DNA of 64,000 nucleotides from NCBI GenBank assembly GCA_025267735.1, contig CM046301.1:63941872-64005871 (forward strand). The letters run 5' to 3'. The stretch is from Mactra quadrangularis (lineage: Eukaryota > Mollusca > Bivalvia > Venerida > Mactridae). Both the position numbers and the translations under genes were made by a program. The first letter of the stretch is position 1, and the number at the start of each line of letters is the position of its first letter. Positions 53,873 through 64,000 of the stretch are shown in pieces. The notes beneath the pieces are model-generated. The model made no database searches, was not told where the DNA came from, and saw only the letters and a program-made list of their open reading frames with translations.

Positions 53873-55786
53873 CATTCATTTTCAATAAGCGGGTGCATTT
53901 TGGAGGTATGAAAGACAGGAAAATCAGTGTTCTAGAATTCTTTATTTAGCATTTTAATCGAAGAATATAACCTGTAAACTACAACTTTCTGAAACATTTT
54001 GATCAAGACATCAGTAATTGTTGTCATATGCTTTTTTGAAGTACGACTTTCAGGGGTACAAATTTTGCCATGAAATGTTCATTATGCTAACTTTCAATGG
54101 TCGCTTACCATAAATAGTTGGTATATTACACATTTAAGAATTTTCCCTAATATAAACAAAGTGTCAATGTTCAGAAAATTAAGAAACATATTCGTACTGA
54201 CTAATAATATTCAACTGCCATATGCTAGATTAAACTCAGTACAATATGGTTCAAAGAAAATTGTAATCGATATGAGTGTAATAAATCATAATTTTATATC
54301 TGGATATTTCACATTTATAATTCCATTTAAATATTACACTGGAACCTTAATGATAAGGAGTGATTGAAGAATTACTCTTATATGAGATTTTTCACAAGAT
54401 TTTTTCAAAAATGCTACCAAAATGTCGCCGAAATGTTCGTTACCAAAAGTATGTAATTTGTTTTCTTAATCTTTCTATATATAAGTTCACATTGCTTTTG
54501 CTCTTTTTAAGCCATCGACGATTTATATTTCTTAATTCCTGCCCTTGATTTCACAAGAAAAGAAAAAAACAACATGAAATGTCCGTAACTAATCTTGACA
54601 TGTTCGTTACTAATCATTCATTGGTGTATCACTGCAAATAGAATACTGACGTGAATAGGATTTGTACTCTGCTAAGACGTGTAATTATTTCCCTTCTAGT
54701 TTTACTCTCCGATACATTTTTCTGAAACTGACTAAAGACAGGATGAGACAATTTAATTGGTTGGGCTTACAAAAATATAAAACGAAATGAAGGTGTCGTA
54801 TAATAAATACGATTTCAAAAGAAACCATGCTTAAGCTAACTTTAGATATTGGTAAAAAGTGAAAATAAGGAACGAATTATATACTTAAATTGAAGAAACA
54901 ACTTAATTTTATGTTAGACTGGTACAGTGAATCGTTAATGCTGCTGACATGTTCGTTACATTGTCGTAACGAACATGTCATGCTTTTGTCATGGCTTATA
55001 TTTTGAACATATACTATGCATCCAATAAAACAAACCACATATTCAAATCTTACTCCAATATCAAATGATTTAGCGAAACAAAATTGAGAAAATCAATTTA
55101 AGCAAATTTGTGGCGTAAAGATAATAATCTTACTGTCGTATTGCGAGATCTCCGTTCATTTTCTATAAAGCAACAGTTTACCTTCTCTGTAAGCTTTATC
55201 GGGAGTGATATCGTCAAGTTTAATGAAATCATGTACAAAGAGATTTAAAAACTGAACTTAAACCGCCAAAAACACGCAGTATGTAAATTTCAGTCACGAA
55301 CATGTCAGTTACGAACACGTCAAATTAGGAGCTTTTACTTGATTATCCTTCAGTAATTTCAAAAGAATATAAAGTTAACATGTTCTTTTGAGATAATATG
55401 CAGCATTACTCATTTCAAGGTAAGTTAATGTCTGAGGTTGAAAGTCAATTAACAATTGAAAGTTGTTGGGAAATACATTTGGCTTATGACTATAAGCTTT
55501 CAGTTACTAAATAACCTTAACAAAATTGGACTAAATTGCTTTGTTTAATTTCTACACATGTTTAAAGACACAGCGTATTGATCGGCGACAGTAACGAACA
55601 TGTCAAAAATCAACTTTATTCATTGAAATTTTCGCAAATTTGATGAGATAATACTTTTTTATAAACCATGCAGTTGAAGGTCTTCTGCTATATTATATTT
55701 TAGGTTGATTATCCAAACTTTATATCGTAAGGGACAGAGAGAATAGACCGGCCACACCACTTGCACCCGCTTATTGAAAATGAATG
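53873..55786. mobile_element. 1.9-kb TIR element with TGACATGTTCGTTAC motifs
   Basis: Left end CATTCATTTTCAATAAGCGG(GTGCA), right end its exact complement over 25 bp, flanked by AGT on both sides (53870-53872, 55787-55789). The empty site in copy 1 of the duplication (CACTTTAGTGCCTCC) confirms the boundaries. Interior AT-rich with no transposase frame; small frames at 54161-54367 and 54360-54548 are not recognisable. At least seven copies of a 15-bp motif are present, forward in the left half and reverse in the right half. Confidence 0.8.
54432..55605. repeat. dispersed motif TGACATGTTCGTTAC, symmetric about the centre
   Basis: Forward: 54432-54443 (partial), 54596-54610, 54945-54959. Reverse: 54966-54980, 55293-55306, 55308-55322, 55591-55605. 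The inner pair (54945, 54966) forms a 36-bp inverted repeat where the orientation flips. Degenerate copies occur near 54071 and 54575. Confidence 0.75.
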
Positions 55787-56440
55787 AGTGCCTCCAAATG
55801 GGAGTTGCTTAAGAGAGGTTGTACTGTATATCATAATCTAACAAATTAAGCAGAGTGTTACTTTTCTGTATTATCACACAGTAGTGATAGGAAAATGTCA
55901 TTCAGTGTGACCTTCACTTGTAGACTAGAAATAGAATAGACTAGAAACCTCCATACACGATTGTATATACTAGTACTCAGTGTCCACGTATAAGGACTAT
56001 ACATAGGCTAATCATTAGTTAGTTAATTGATTAGCGGCCATGCATTATGTAATACCTAAGTTTTATATAGATTATCTCACTTAGAAAACCACGGTCACCT
56101 CAGGGTTACAAGAATGGTGGACAATAAGTTTATTACTTTGTAACAGAAATTATCAATATCCTTTTTACACTGAATTTTATTACTCTAGTAGGGGACTTTC
56201 TCAGTATATTAAGTCGGTCTCACACAGAACACTGTTGGGGACACGGTTCCTATACGGTATACTCAGTTATACACAGGTTGACTGGTAATAGTATTGGGCT
56301 CGTATAAAGATATTTATTTGGGTATTTATCTTTTTTGTATTATTGAGTATTCATGTCTTCTGTTAAGTATTAAAACAAGAAAATACAGTTTGTTTTATGT
56401 CAAGAATAACTTTAAACATCAAGCATAACATCATGTGAGC

Positions 56441-56472
56441 ATTATACAGTATATATATATATATATACTGGA
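56441..56472. repeat. (TA)n microsatellite
   Basis: CAGTATATATATATATATAT with ACTG end, itself palindromic. Confidence 0.85.
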
Positions 56473-56574
56473 GTTCTAGAGGCTTCTATTACACTCCTTG
56501 TCCGACTTAATATATTGATATATCACCGAAACTTGCCTTTCGATATATCGATACAAATTTTTTCTTTAAATGAC

Positions 56575-57071
56575 AGCCCTACCGATGATCATGCCAGCCA
56601 TTATACAAAAAATACAAAGATTGACTATTTAATTTAAGCCTAACTGTGCATAGCATAATATAATGGAATTGGCTACTTGTAATTTTTCAAGTTTCATGTC
56701 CAAGTCGACATGAGCAGAGCAGATTTTCTGAAAATCCATTCTTCCTAGACACGCTTTCATAAATCCAATTTATATCCAACCTTTTCGATAAATTTGCATT
56801 TAAATTGTTTGATATCACACTACTATCCAGTTAACATCCAATCATTTAAGCTGTATTTGCAATACATTCCATGGAAAACATCGAATTTTAAATTATGATA
56901 CATTATCATGTGTAAACAAAATGTCACACAACAAGGGCAAGGTCAAATGTTTTGTTTATTCTGCGACGCTTATTTTGTAGAATGATGTTAAACACCAAAT
57001 ATTCGTTTTTAGTTTTTGGTTTCTATTTTTTAATTAAGATTTTAATATTATTTGTTTGGATTTAGAAACAC
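56575..57071 (+). repeat. composite repeat, left part (split by hAT)
   Basis: Matches the reverse copy at 26234-27220 and the partial copy at 52640-53345. It breaks at TTTAGAAACAC, where the hAT element begins, and resumes at 59482. Confidence 0.65.
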
Positions 57072-59481
57072 CAGGGGTGTGACTGGCCAGGAAGTGAAAA
57101 AGAGGAAATATTAGCTGGGGGCCAGGGGGCCGCTAGGACCCCCGGTGGGTCCAGGGCAACGTCCTGGCCAGGGGTCAAGGGGCCCCCTGAAGCTCCTGGA
57201 ACTTACTGTTATACCAAGGGAAAAAACAATTCTCATAGCAATTAGGACACATGTATTTACATAATATGAAAATTCTTTGTAGGATGAATAAAATAGTTAA
57301 AAACTTTAATTACAGTAAATACATTTATTTCTTTGAGTATAGACAGTCCAGAGGAACAGATAAGGTTTAGGGTGTATTGGGTATTTACTCCCAGTTTTCC
57401 AGACAATTGAGTAATGCCATTTCCAATAGAGCGCATTTTTTTTTCTCCAAGATATATTACTGGATTGAGTATTTTCCATTTATATGACTATAAATTGAGT
57501 ACTAATAAAAAAAACATGGAACTGGGTATGCACAAATATACTTATAAATATTTATTGAAGATATTGTAACTAGGACAGCAACCACCAATGTTTTTTTCCC
57601 ACTATTTTGGGAATATGTCCCATACCCCTAGAATTGGGAATTCTATCGGCATTTTGGTTTAAATTGGGAAAATATAATGTCAAGTCAATTGGTAACAAAT
57701 GCATTCAAAACAATGACTTCAGTTTTTATTCTCTATTCAATTTGATTGTCAGAACTTAACAAAGCAAGATCTTTCAGACTCTTACTATTAGATGCATGTT
57801 CTTTAAGCAATTAACAACAGTCTCAAGCTGGTTATAGTCTAATGACTTATAATGACAACATGTCCTCTTTAGAGGATCAAAAAGAGACAGTCCAATCCTA
57901 CTGCATGAAACAGTTCACATGGAATTCATAATGCTGAAAACCCTTTCAATGGTGGCTGTTTTGTTTGGAAGAATGTTGCTTTGATCAATCAGACAGAACA
58001 TTGCAGGAAAATGTTTCAAAGATTTCGCCAGAATTTAGTTCACAGGAGTGGAGAAATCTACAAAATAATGACTTAATTTGAAAATAACTTTTCTGTATCA
58101 AATAACAACTAGTCAGTTATTTGGTTATTTGAAATGCTGATTAATCAAAATTCAACTAACTTTTTGGTTATTCTAACTCTTTGTCATCGATTACCATAAT
58201 TACATAATGATAATGATAAACACAGTATAGTTATGATAGCATCTTCAGTATTTTAATTGAATTAAAAAAAACATATAATTATGCTTCATCTTAAAAACTA
58301 CACCGAAACAAGTGTTGGCAAGTAAAAAAAAATGTCTGGCACTGTTTGCTAAATTAAGAAAAACAAATGAAAAACAATAAGCTTACTACGTTAATTATGA
58401 AGATTTAAAAATGTTTTACGTAATTTACGATAGCGTGGGTCGCGAAAATATATGACAATAAGTCATCATGATGACTAAATTATATATTATAAAATATTTG
58501 TTGTAAAATAATACAAAACACTATTTATAAAATTTAATTACACAAGACGGTGTTATTGACAACTATCTTCAGTAATTTTAACAAAGAAAAAATGACTTCC
58601 TGGGATCGTCGATATCGTTTTTATAAAGTTTTATATATAATACAATTTAACAAATTAGGTCACGCTAGTTTAAGAAAACATTTTTCATGACGATTAATTT
58701 ATATTAGACTCCATGATTACATAAGGAGACATTGCAATTATGTCATTGTTATGCTATCAAACATCGACAAAGTTAGTGTGAAAAATGCCGACACATATCT
58801 TAAATTGTTTACCTCAATTTCTGCTCAAACTGCAAACACATATTTGTCCTCAAACAAAGGATTAATATTGATTTAATTGCTGCAAACAATTAAAATATAC
58901 ATATGCGCTATTTCCAATGTACATTGACGTGTATAGGTAAAGGTATATACAGATGTTATCGTGCGTGTAATCATAACTCGGCGACTTTATTATCGATTTT
59001 GTGACATCCTTGTGCATTCATATGTCGGCGAGTTAAACTCCCAGCGTGTGAAAGACAATTGGGTTTTAATGAGATGTAATTGGCATGTAATTGTCGCGTG
59101 AAGTTTCATTTTTCGCATCTCTTATCTGACCAGTTTCGATTTTTTATTAACGTTCGATACGCGGCGATTTCGAGACTTTATGAGTAAAAAAGTTTTTAAT
59201 TGGGTTATGATACGCAAATTTTTTATTCTTATAGGGTTTTTGAGATTTTTAATTGCGTATTTACGGAGATACGCAGCTGTTCCTTTGTTAGACATATTGG
59301 AGAGAGCGTTTAACATCGCACAGAAAGTTGAGTATACGGCGTTCATTGGAATCCGCGGAACCGTTCGCATTTCGGCCCTCAAATTATGTTTTCCGCGGAA
59401 ATTTCGCGGTTTCCAAAAAAACGTCCCCGGGATTTTCGAAAACGCGGAAATCCGCCGATCCGCGGAAAATTCACACCCCTG
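57072..59481 (-). mobile_element. decayed hAT transposon, 2.41 kb
   Basis: Termini CAGGGGTGTGA and TCACACCCCTG. It interrupts the composite repeat, whose uninterrupted relative near 53238 defines the insertion point. AACAC occurs on both sides; a full 8-bp hAT duplication is not conserved. A transposase remnant is readable on the minus strand (57780-58040). The right subterminal region is GC-rich with repeated CCGCGGAAA/TTTCCGCGG. The 100-codon frame at 59180-59482 is part of this subterminal region. Confidence 0.75.
57780..58040 (-). pseudogene. hAT transposase C-terminal remnant
   Basis: On the minus strand: LAKSLKHFPAMFCLIDQSNI, LPNKTATIERVFSIMNSM, then a TGA. ERVFSIMNSM is the hAT dimerisation-domain signature near the carboxy end of the transposase. 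A stop codon lies immediately before ILAKS and another directly after NSM, so the gene is dead. The zinc-finger and catalytic parts are not recognisable upstream. Confidence 0.75.
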
Positions 59482-59810
59482 AACACTTATCTATGAGAAT
59501 TGTGTAAATAAATGCTATTTTCCACCTTTGCACTGGGGGTAGATTTCAACAGCATGGCATTTCTAACAGTTAAAAATAGTTCTAAAAATATATCTTTTCT
59601 AGGGATGTATAGTTCTAAAAATATATCTTTTCTAGGGATGTATTTTGGGCTGTTAGAATCCAAATAACTTACAGTTGTATATATTTTACGATTATTAAAA
59701 TATAGGCACTCGTTTGATGCGCTAATTAAATCATACAAGCATCAAAGCTCTTGCCTATATTTTAATAATTGGTAAAATACAGACAACTGTAAGTTATTTC
59801 TTAATTATCG
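59482..59810 (+). repeat. composite repeat, right part with hairpin module
   Basis: Continues the split repeat (ACTTATCTATGAGAATTGTG) and ends in the AATAACTTACAGTTGT / ACAACTGTAAGTTATT hairpin (59662-59800), as at 26064-26233. A 33-bp tandem duplication (AGTTCTAAAAATATATCTTT...) lies at 59578-59643. Confidence 0.65.
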
Positions 59811-61733
59811 ACTTATTATTGAATTTATTCTATTACATTGTACAAACTAATTTGATTTACTTACATGATTTAATCAATGTAGATATTGAATTACAAAGAT
59901 ACTAACAAACAAATTTAGAACAGTATACACTTATTTCATGAGTGTTTGGGGAACAGTCAAAATTATTTTCCCGAGGTATCAGGAACAACTTAAGAACTGT
60001 TGCCTGAGGCCGTTATCTAACGATACCAAATGTATGAGTGTGCGATAACAAACAAAAAAGATATTACGGTTTTTGTAGACCGGACAAGACTTTTGTCCAT
60101 TAGTATATTTTCAACAGAATTTACTTTTTTCTACTTTTCGTTTGGTAACTCTAAAGACGCTTGCAATGATCTCGCTCATTGGCCGCTTGGGAGTTTTTTT
60201 TAATGCGGTTACTTCCCTTGGCATTGCACTCTATGAAACAGTTCACATGTGAGGGCAACAGTTCGCACGCTAGGGCGACAGTCAAAACTGTTTCATGTGC
60301 AGTGGCGTTGCGCAGTAAAACATAACAGGTTTAATCCGGTTTCACTCAGAATAGTTGAAAAACAGTTAAAAATAGCAAATTGACATTTATATAGAGCATT
60401 AGGTAATAATATATGTTGGTGTACAGTTGTCACATTCTGATTGATACATAGTAAACCAAATACAGTATTTCTATCAGTCCAAAAATTCAATATAGGAAAC
60501 TATGATATATATTTCTTTCATGATTTATGCTGAAATGTGGTGTTATTCCATAGAAATATACATTGAAAATATACAATCTTATATTTCCATACTAACATGT
60601 AAAACTTAACCGGGAATATTAAAGTGGATAAAGGCATTCTATAAATAGAAGGTGAAGATATCACCTCTACTAAGACACACAACGCCCCCAAAATTCGGCG
60701 TTTGGTACGCAACAGAATATAGTATGGCGCATGAAGACAAAATCGTTGGATTTTTCGGTTTTTGACAAAATCATTGTTAAAAAGTAAAATAAATGATCAC
60801 TCTTAGCTACAGGAATATAAATCCATAGATACAGTACTTTTAAACATCTATAGGTATAGGTGCATAGTTAAACCGTGTAACCTTGTTTCGATTTCAAACG
60901 TCTGTGTAAAGAATGACAGATGTAAACACTTTATGATGAAGGTTTAACTACCGGTTAAAAATTTAATGAGGATAGTTGGTTGGCTAGTTAAATTTTATTG
61001 AGTAGACACAAAATAAATTCTCTATTTGTTCAGTATACTCGAAGGGGGAAATTATTAGAATGTAAACATTGCCATGTGTGTGCAGGTAAATAAACAGTTT
61101 TATCCATGATGCGAGGCGTCTCCGTACAAAGGTCAGTCAGACTGTTTGTGTACAGAATGGGATGAAGGGGCATAAACCAGTAAATAAGCAAACCAGAGTC
61201 ATGGGACTTAAATCCGTCATGTTAGTTAATCACAGACTTATGCAGATACCAGGTCACATGTAAAACGAACAACAGGGATAACAAAACATAGGTGACTGTT
61301 ATAGCATGGCTTGTCATTACGCTTTTTCTGGACTCAGGTTAGACAAGTGCTCAAATATTCTACCAATGGTCAAGCCAACGACCATTAAACCAGTCACTGC
61401 GACACTCAACAGTTTATTACTGGACAGTAGGTCATGTAAAGTTCAAAACTTTACAGGTTTTAAAAAAGTCTTACAGGACAGAAGACATTTAACATATTTT
61501 GATGAATAGAAAACTCTGTGGATGAGATCAAATTCTTTGCCGGAGAATTGGACCTCTAAACCTGCAGATCAAGATGGACCATCCAATTTTGTACTGACTT
61601 TGACTGTTCTTCTGCAATGTTTATTGATGACTGCATAACACCATCAAACCAACAAATTTACTTCTTTACATCCCCCATCCCATTAAAAGTGGAGTTGTAA
61701 TGAAGCAATTTATGAATCAAACCAAATATTATG
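59811..61733. other. anonymous HHAT intron sequence
   Basis: Around 59940-60045 is a stretch similar to the body of the 46700-46890 SINE (TTTCCCGAGG, CCTGAGGCCGTTATC), repeated partly at 60235-60295. Frames at 60293-60490 (-), 60518-60712 (-) and 61306-61509 (+) have no recognisable domain. No gene called. Confidence 0.4.
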
Positions 61734-62320
61734 GTGGCTGATTTATGCCATGTCACATTTTCGTTTCTTCGCCGCAAAAAAAACCCGAAAACACGAAGAC
61801 ACGACAAATCCATAGTTTGTCGCATCTTCGGCTTCGACAAAATAAATACAACAATACGACAAATAAAATGTGTCGTGTTTTCGCCTTACATCTGTCGTAT
61901 CTCCTTTTTTTTGTTTCTTCGTGGCGAAGAAACGAAAAGACGAAGATACAGCAAACTATGGATTTGTCGTGTTTTCGCCCTTCATCTGTCGTATCTTCGT
62001 GGCGAAGAAACGAAAAGACAAAGATAAGACAGATGTTAGGAGAACACACAACAAAACCATAGTTTGTCGTAACTTTGTCTTTTTGTTTCTTCGTTTCTTC
62101 GCCACGAAGATACGCCAGATGAAGGGCGAATACACGACAAATCCATAGTTTGGCGTATCTTTGTCTTTTCGTTTCTTCGCCACAAGGAAAAGAAAATATA
62201 CGACAAATGTCAGACGAAAACACGACACATTTTATCTGTCGTATTGTTGTATTAATTTTGTCGTGTGTTTGTTTCTTCGTGGCGAAGAAACAAAAAAACG
62301 ACATGGCATAAATCAGCCAC
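61734..62320. mobile_element. 587-bp foldback-like TIR element with CGAAGAAACGAAAAGAC repeats
   Basis: Left end GTGGCTGATTTATGCCATGT(C), right end its exact complement over 21 bp. The interior is a patchwork of GTGGCGAAGAAACGAAAAGA, GTCGTATCTTCG and AACTATGGATTTGTCGTGTT blocks, each present in both orientations. Overlapping open frames on both strands (up to 183 codons, 61753-62304 minus) come from this repeat structure. It ends 30 bp before the HHAT exon donor at 62350. Confidence 0.75.
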
Positions 62321-62350
62321 TATAAAATATAGAATATATTAAACAATTAC

Positions 62351-62495
62351 CTTGAAGTATAAGTCTCTTGTAAAATATATAACCAACTGATTCCCCACCA
62401 AAGAAACAAAACATCGAGAAACAAGATACAAGAAATATTGGTATAGAGAAAAATGCATGAATTCTTTGGACCATACCAGCTGATAGTATATTAGT
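62351..62495 (-). CDS. HHAT: Hedgehog acyltransferase, penultimate exon
   Basis: Minus strand, acceptor GTTGTTTTTTCCAG, donor CTTCAAG/GTAATT; 145 nt, entered in phase 0 and left after one base. It encodes TNILSAGMVQRIHAFFSIPI, FLVSCFSMFCFFGGESVGYI and FYKRLILQ plus G. The motif F-x-GG-x-x-VG followed by an aromatic and a basic-IxxQG stretch corresponds to the loop and penultimate membrane segments near the end of HHAT. Its two splice phases match the exons on either side exactly. Confidence 0.87.
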
Positions 62496-63352
62496 CTGGA
62501 AAAAACAACAATACAAACATTAAAATAATAAATATGGTTACAAATAAGTGAAATCATACTTAGTATGTAAGTTTTTTATTACACAAAACAACTCATTATC
62601 AATATCACCTTTTTCCTGTTCAGTATAATGTTTAATGTGTCACATCACCACCTTTTCTAAATAGCCATCCTGATTTTCACCAGGCTTAGGTAGATTTCAT
62701 TGCAAATGTATCAGCAGCTCTAAGAGGAGTCAAAAACTCCCAAGGGAGACTGATAGATAAACACCAGCAGCCCCATGACCTGGGTAAAAGCTGTGAAGTC
62801 AGTAAACTTGCATAAGCAGGAAACTTAATAAGACTATAAAATGCCATTTATTATGGACAAAACCCAATCTGATTAAAACCCGATCTAAAATTTTCCGCTC
62901 CCTACTCGCTATTTAAGATCTGGTCTTTTCCCAACGAGGCCACCTTCAAGTGACCATTTCTCATCTGAATATTAAGGACGAAATTGTTATGATATGTACC
63001 AGTAACTTGTTTACATCGTCTACGTCAGGCAATTTGAAATGAGCCATTCAATCGCAGACTGTAAATAATACCTCTGTTAAATTAACTTGCAAACCTTGGT
63101 CTAAAAGAAATTACGAAATCAAAATGTTATTAATAGTGTTTCGTCTAGATGACAGCTACGCATTGATTGGTCGTCACAAAGTTCATCTCGACGTGACCTT
63201 CCACGGAGACAGTAGAGATCCTGTACGACAGCTGTCTACAGGATATCTGTTTACTGAGATTGTTATGGATTATTATGGATAAAGCCAATAGTCAAGCATG
63301 ACCTTCAATCCAGATGATCATTATTTCAATAGAAAGAAAGAACTATACTTAC
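62496..63352 (-). other. HHAT: HHAT intron between the two 3'-proximal catalytic-domain exons
   Basis: 857 bp, GT (GAG/GTAAGT) to AG. Nearly half of it is the inverted MULE-like MITE at 62865-63262. Confidence 0.85.
62865..63262. mobile_element. MULE-like MITE, inverted copy in HHAT intron
   Basis: CAATCTGATTAAAACCCGAT ... TCTGTTTACTGAGATTG, reverse complement of 4094-4450 and about 400 bp long. No convincing 9-bp duplication remains at this copy. Confidence 0.7.
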
Positions 63353-63554
63353 CTCTAAATGTTTAACGACTGATATATTACATATAAGAGAACCAATTTT
63401 CTCTAATGAGACACCAGCATAATTCAATAATATCCATAACAATATGTACTGTTCTGCACCATGCCAATAAAATATATACATAAAACATAATAATGATGCC
63501 AAGATTTGTCTGTGTACTCCTGTCTTAGAACCACCACACGGTACATAGATATAT
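63353..63554 (-). CDS. HHAT: Hedgehog acyltransferase, catalytic-histidine exon
   Basis: Minus strand, acceptor TTTGTTTAACTTACAG, donor TTAGAG/GTAAGT; 202 nt beginning with the last base of an arginine codon and ending in phase 0. It encodes YIYVPCGGSKTGVHRQILAS, LLCFMYIFYWHGAEQYILLW, ILLNYAGVSLEKIGSLI and CNISVVKHLE. RYIYVPxGGS and YWHG are MBOAT-family motifs, and the His of WHG is the invariant catalytic residue. Its presence favours HHAT over the HHATL/GUP1-type relatives, where this histidine can be lost. HHAT transfers palmitoyl from acyl-CoA to the N-terminal cysteine of Hedgehog in the ER membrane. Upstream exons lie beyond the window. Confidence 0.92.
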
Positions 63555-63585
63555 CTGTAAGTTAAACAAACATTAGGTCTCATGC

Positions 63586-63972
63586 ACGGCTCAAATTTAT
63601 CAAAAAATTGGACTTGTTGATTTTATTTCAACTTGCAAAATGAAAAAATCAGTACGATTTTTTTCATCAAATTTTCATAGTAACTATTCATACCAGCAAT
63701 ACAGAAACATAGTGCTATATTTAACTATGAATAGAACAAGGGCCTTACTGTGATATCAACAAAGAATATTGAACACATTTTACTGTGACTCTTTAATTAA
63801 TACTATAGATCTATCAGTCTGTTTCAATGCTGATTCTAGCCTCATTAGAATGGTCAGTAATATTTTGCAGCAATTTCAACTCATGACAATTTGCGACTTA
63901 AAATACACGTTACTCACAATTTTAAAAATCCACTCGCATTTTGCAAGTATGCAAGCTTAAATTTGAGCCCAG
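63586..63972. mobile_element. hAT-like MITE (CAGGGCTCGAAT family), copy 3, inverted
   Basis: Diverged ends CACGGCTCAAATTTAT and AAGCTTAAATTTGAGCCCAG, with internal blocks matching 44099-44521 in reverse (GATTTTATTTCAACTTGCAA, TTTTAAAAATCCACTCGCAT). It lies 32 bp upstream of the HHAT exon's acceptor, so it forms the upstream part of that intron end. Confidence 0.6.
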
Positions 63973-64000
63973 TTCACATGAATGCAACAATAATCTAAAT

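Larger units (their letters stand above)
53384..56295. repeat. direct duplication in HHAT intron, copy 2 (interrupted)
   Basis: Same 1-kb sequence as copy 1 but with 1.9 kb inserted in its pogo-like MITE (53759-53872 and 55787-55826 are the two MITE halves). Copies differ at a few percent of positions, with small indels. Confidence 0.8.
50007..62350 (-). other. HHAT: 12.3-kb final intron of HHAT
   Basis: Donor CTTCAAG/GTAATT (62350 side) and acceptor CTACTTTCAG (50007 side). It is filled by mariner-, pogo-, hAT- and MITE-type elements, a direct duplication and two motif-rich TIR elements, listed separately. No nested host gene could be recognised. Confidence 0.75.

Noticed and set aside
59180..59482. 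100-codon plus-strand frame as a gene
   Set aside because: Lies in the GC-rich subterminal region of the decayed hAT element and ends in its terminal repeat.
61753..62304. 183-codon minus-strand frame
   Set aside because: Made of inverted internal repeats of the 61734-62320 TIR element; similar frames exist on the opposite strand.

Overview
This window is AT-rich, intron-bearing animal DNA. The best guess is a bivalve mollusc: it holds a RING-less double B-box/coiled-coil/beta-propeller gene of the kind expanded in bivalves, SINEs with tRNA-like heads, and a tandem repeat built around GTCAAAGGTCAAGGTCAC that I associate with bivalve genomes. The species cannot be fixed from the sequence. There are no operons, rRNA genes or CRISPR arrays, and I found no convincing free-standing tRNA gene.

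Three host genes can be supported. (1) A complete two-exon TRIM-like gene on the + strand (28005-28348 and 29472-30828, 566 residues), with three NF-kappaB-type motifs just upstream and a broken upstream duplicate of its B-box 2 exon (about 25221-27660). (2) The last three exons of a Ly6/uPAR-type, probably GPI-anchored surface protein on the + strand (47377-47504, 47944-48063, 48329-48679); the signal-peptide exon was not found. (3) The last three exons of Hedgehog acyltransferase (HHAT, MBOAT family) on the - strand (63554-63353, 62495-62351, 50006-49894). The rest of HHAT lies beyond the right edge, and its final intron is 12.3 kb long and full of repeats.

Most of the remaining sequence is transposon-derived or tandemly repeated. 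Region by region: 1-7.4 kb, small hairpin and TIR elements, a MULE-like MITE with a 9-bp target duplication, and a SINE; 7.4-9.5 kb, a 30-bp satellite; 9.5-18 kb, nested palindromic MITEs, a SINE, a LINE 3' fragment, a MITE carrying three CRE palindromes, and a G-rich block; 18.28-24.36 kb, a 6.1-kb foldback element whose two arms are inverted arrays of a roughly 97-bp unit, bounded by matching termini and a perfect 9-bp target duplication; 25-31 kb, the TRIM-like gene and its duplicate; 31-36 kb, a roughly 145-bp satellite split by a 3.13-kb TIR element; 37-41 kb, SINEs, a pogo-like MITE, a 41-bp satellite and an 18-bp minisatellite; 41-47 kb, mostly anonymous sequence with MITEs and LINE remains; 47-49 kb, the Ly6-like gene; 49.9-63.6 kb, HHAT with intronic mariner-, pogo-, hAT- and MULE-like elements plus two TIR elements full of short internal motifs.

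The most unusual content is a set of TIR elements that have no visible transposase, each carrying its own short motif repeated in both orientations. The 18.3-24.4 kb foldback element is the extreme case; the elements at 32.5-35.7, 53.9-55.8 and 61.7-62.3 kb are smaller versions. All identifications come from reading the sequence; no searches were run.
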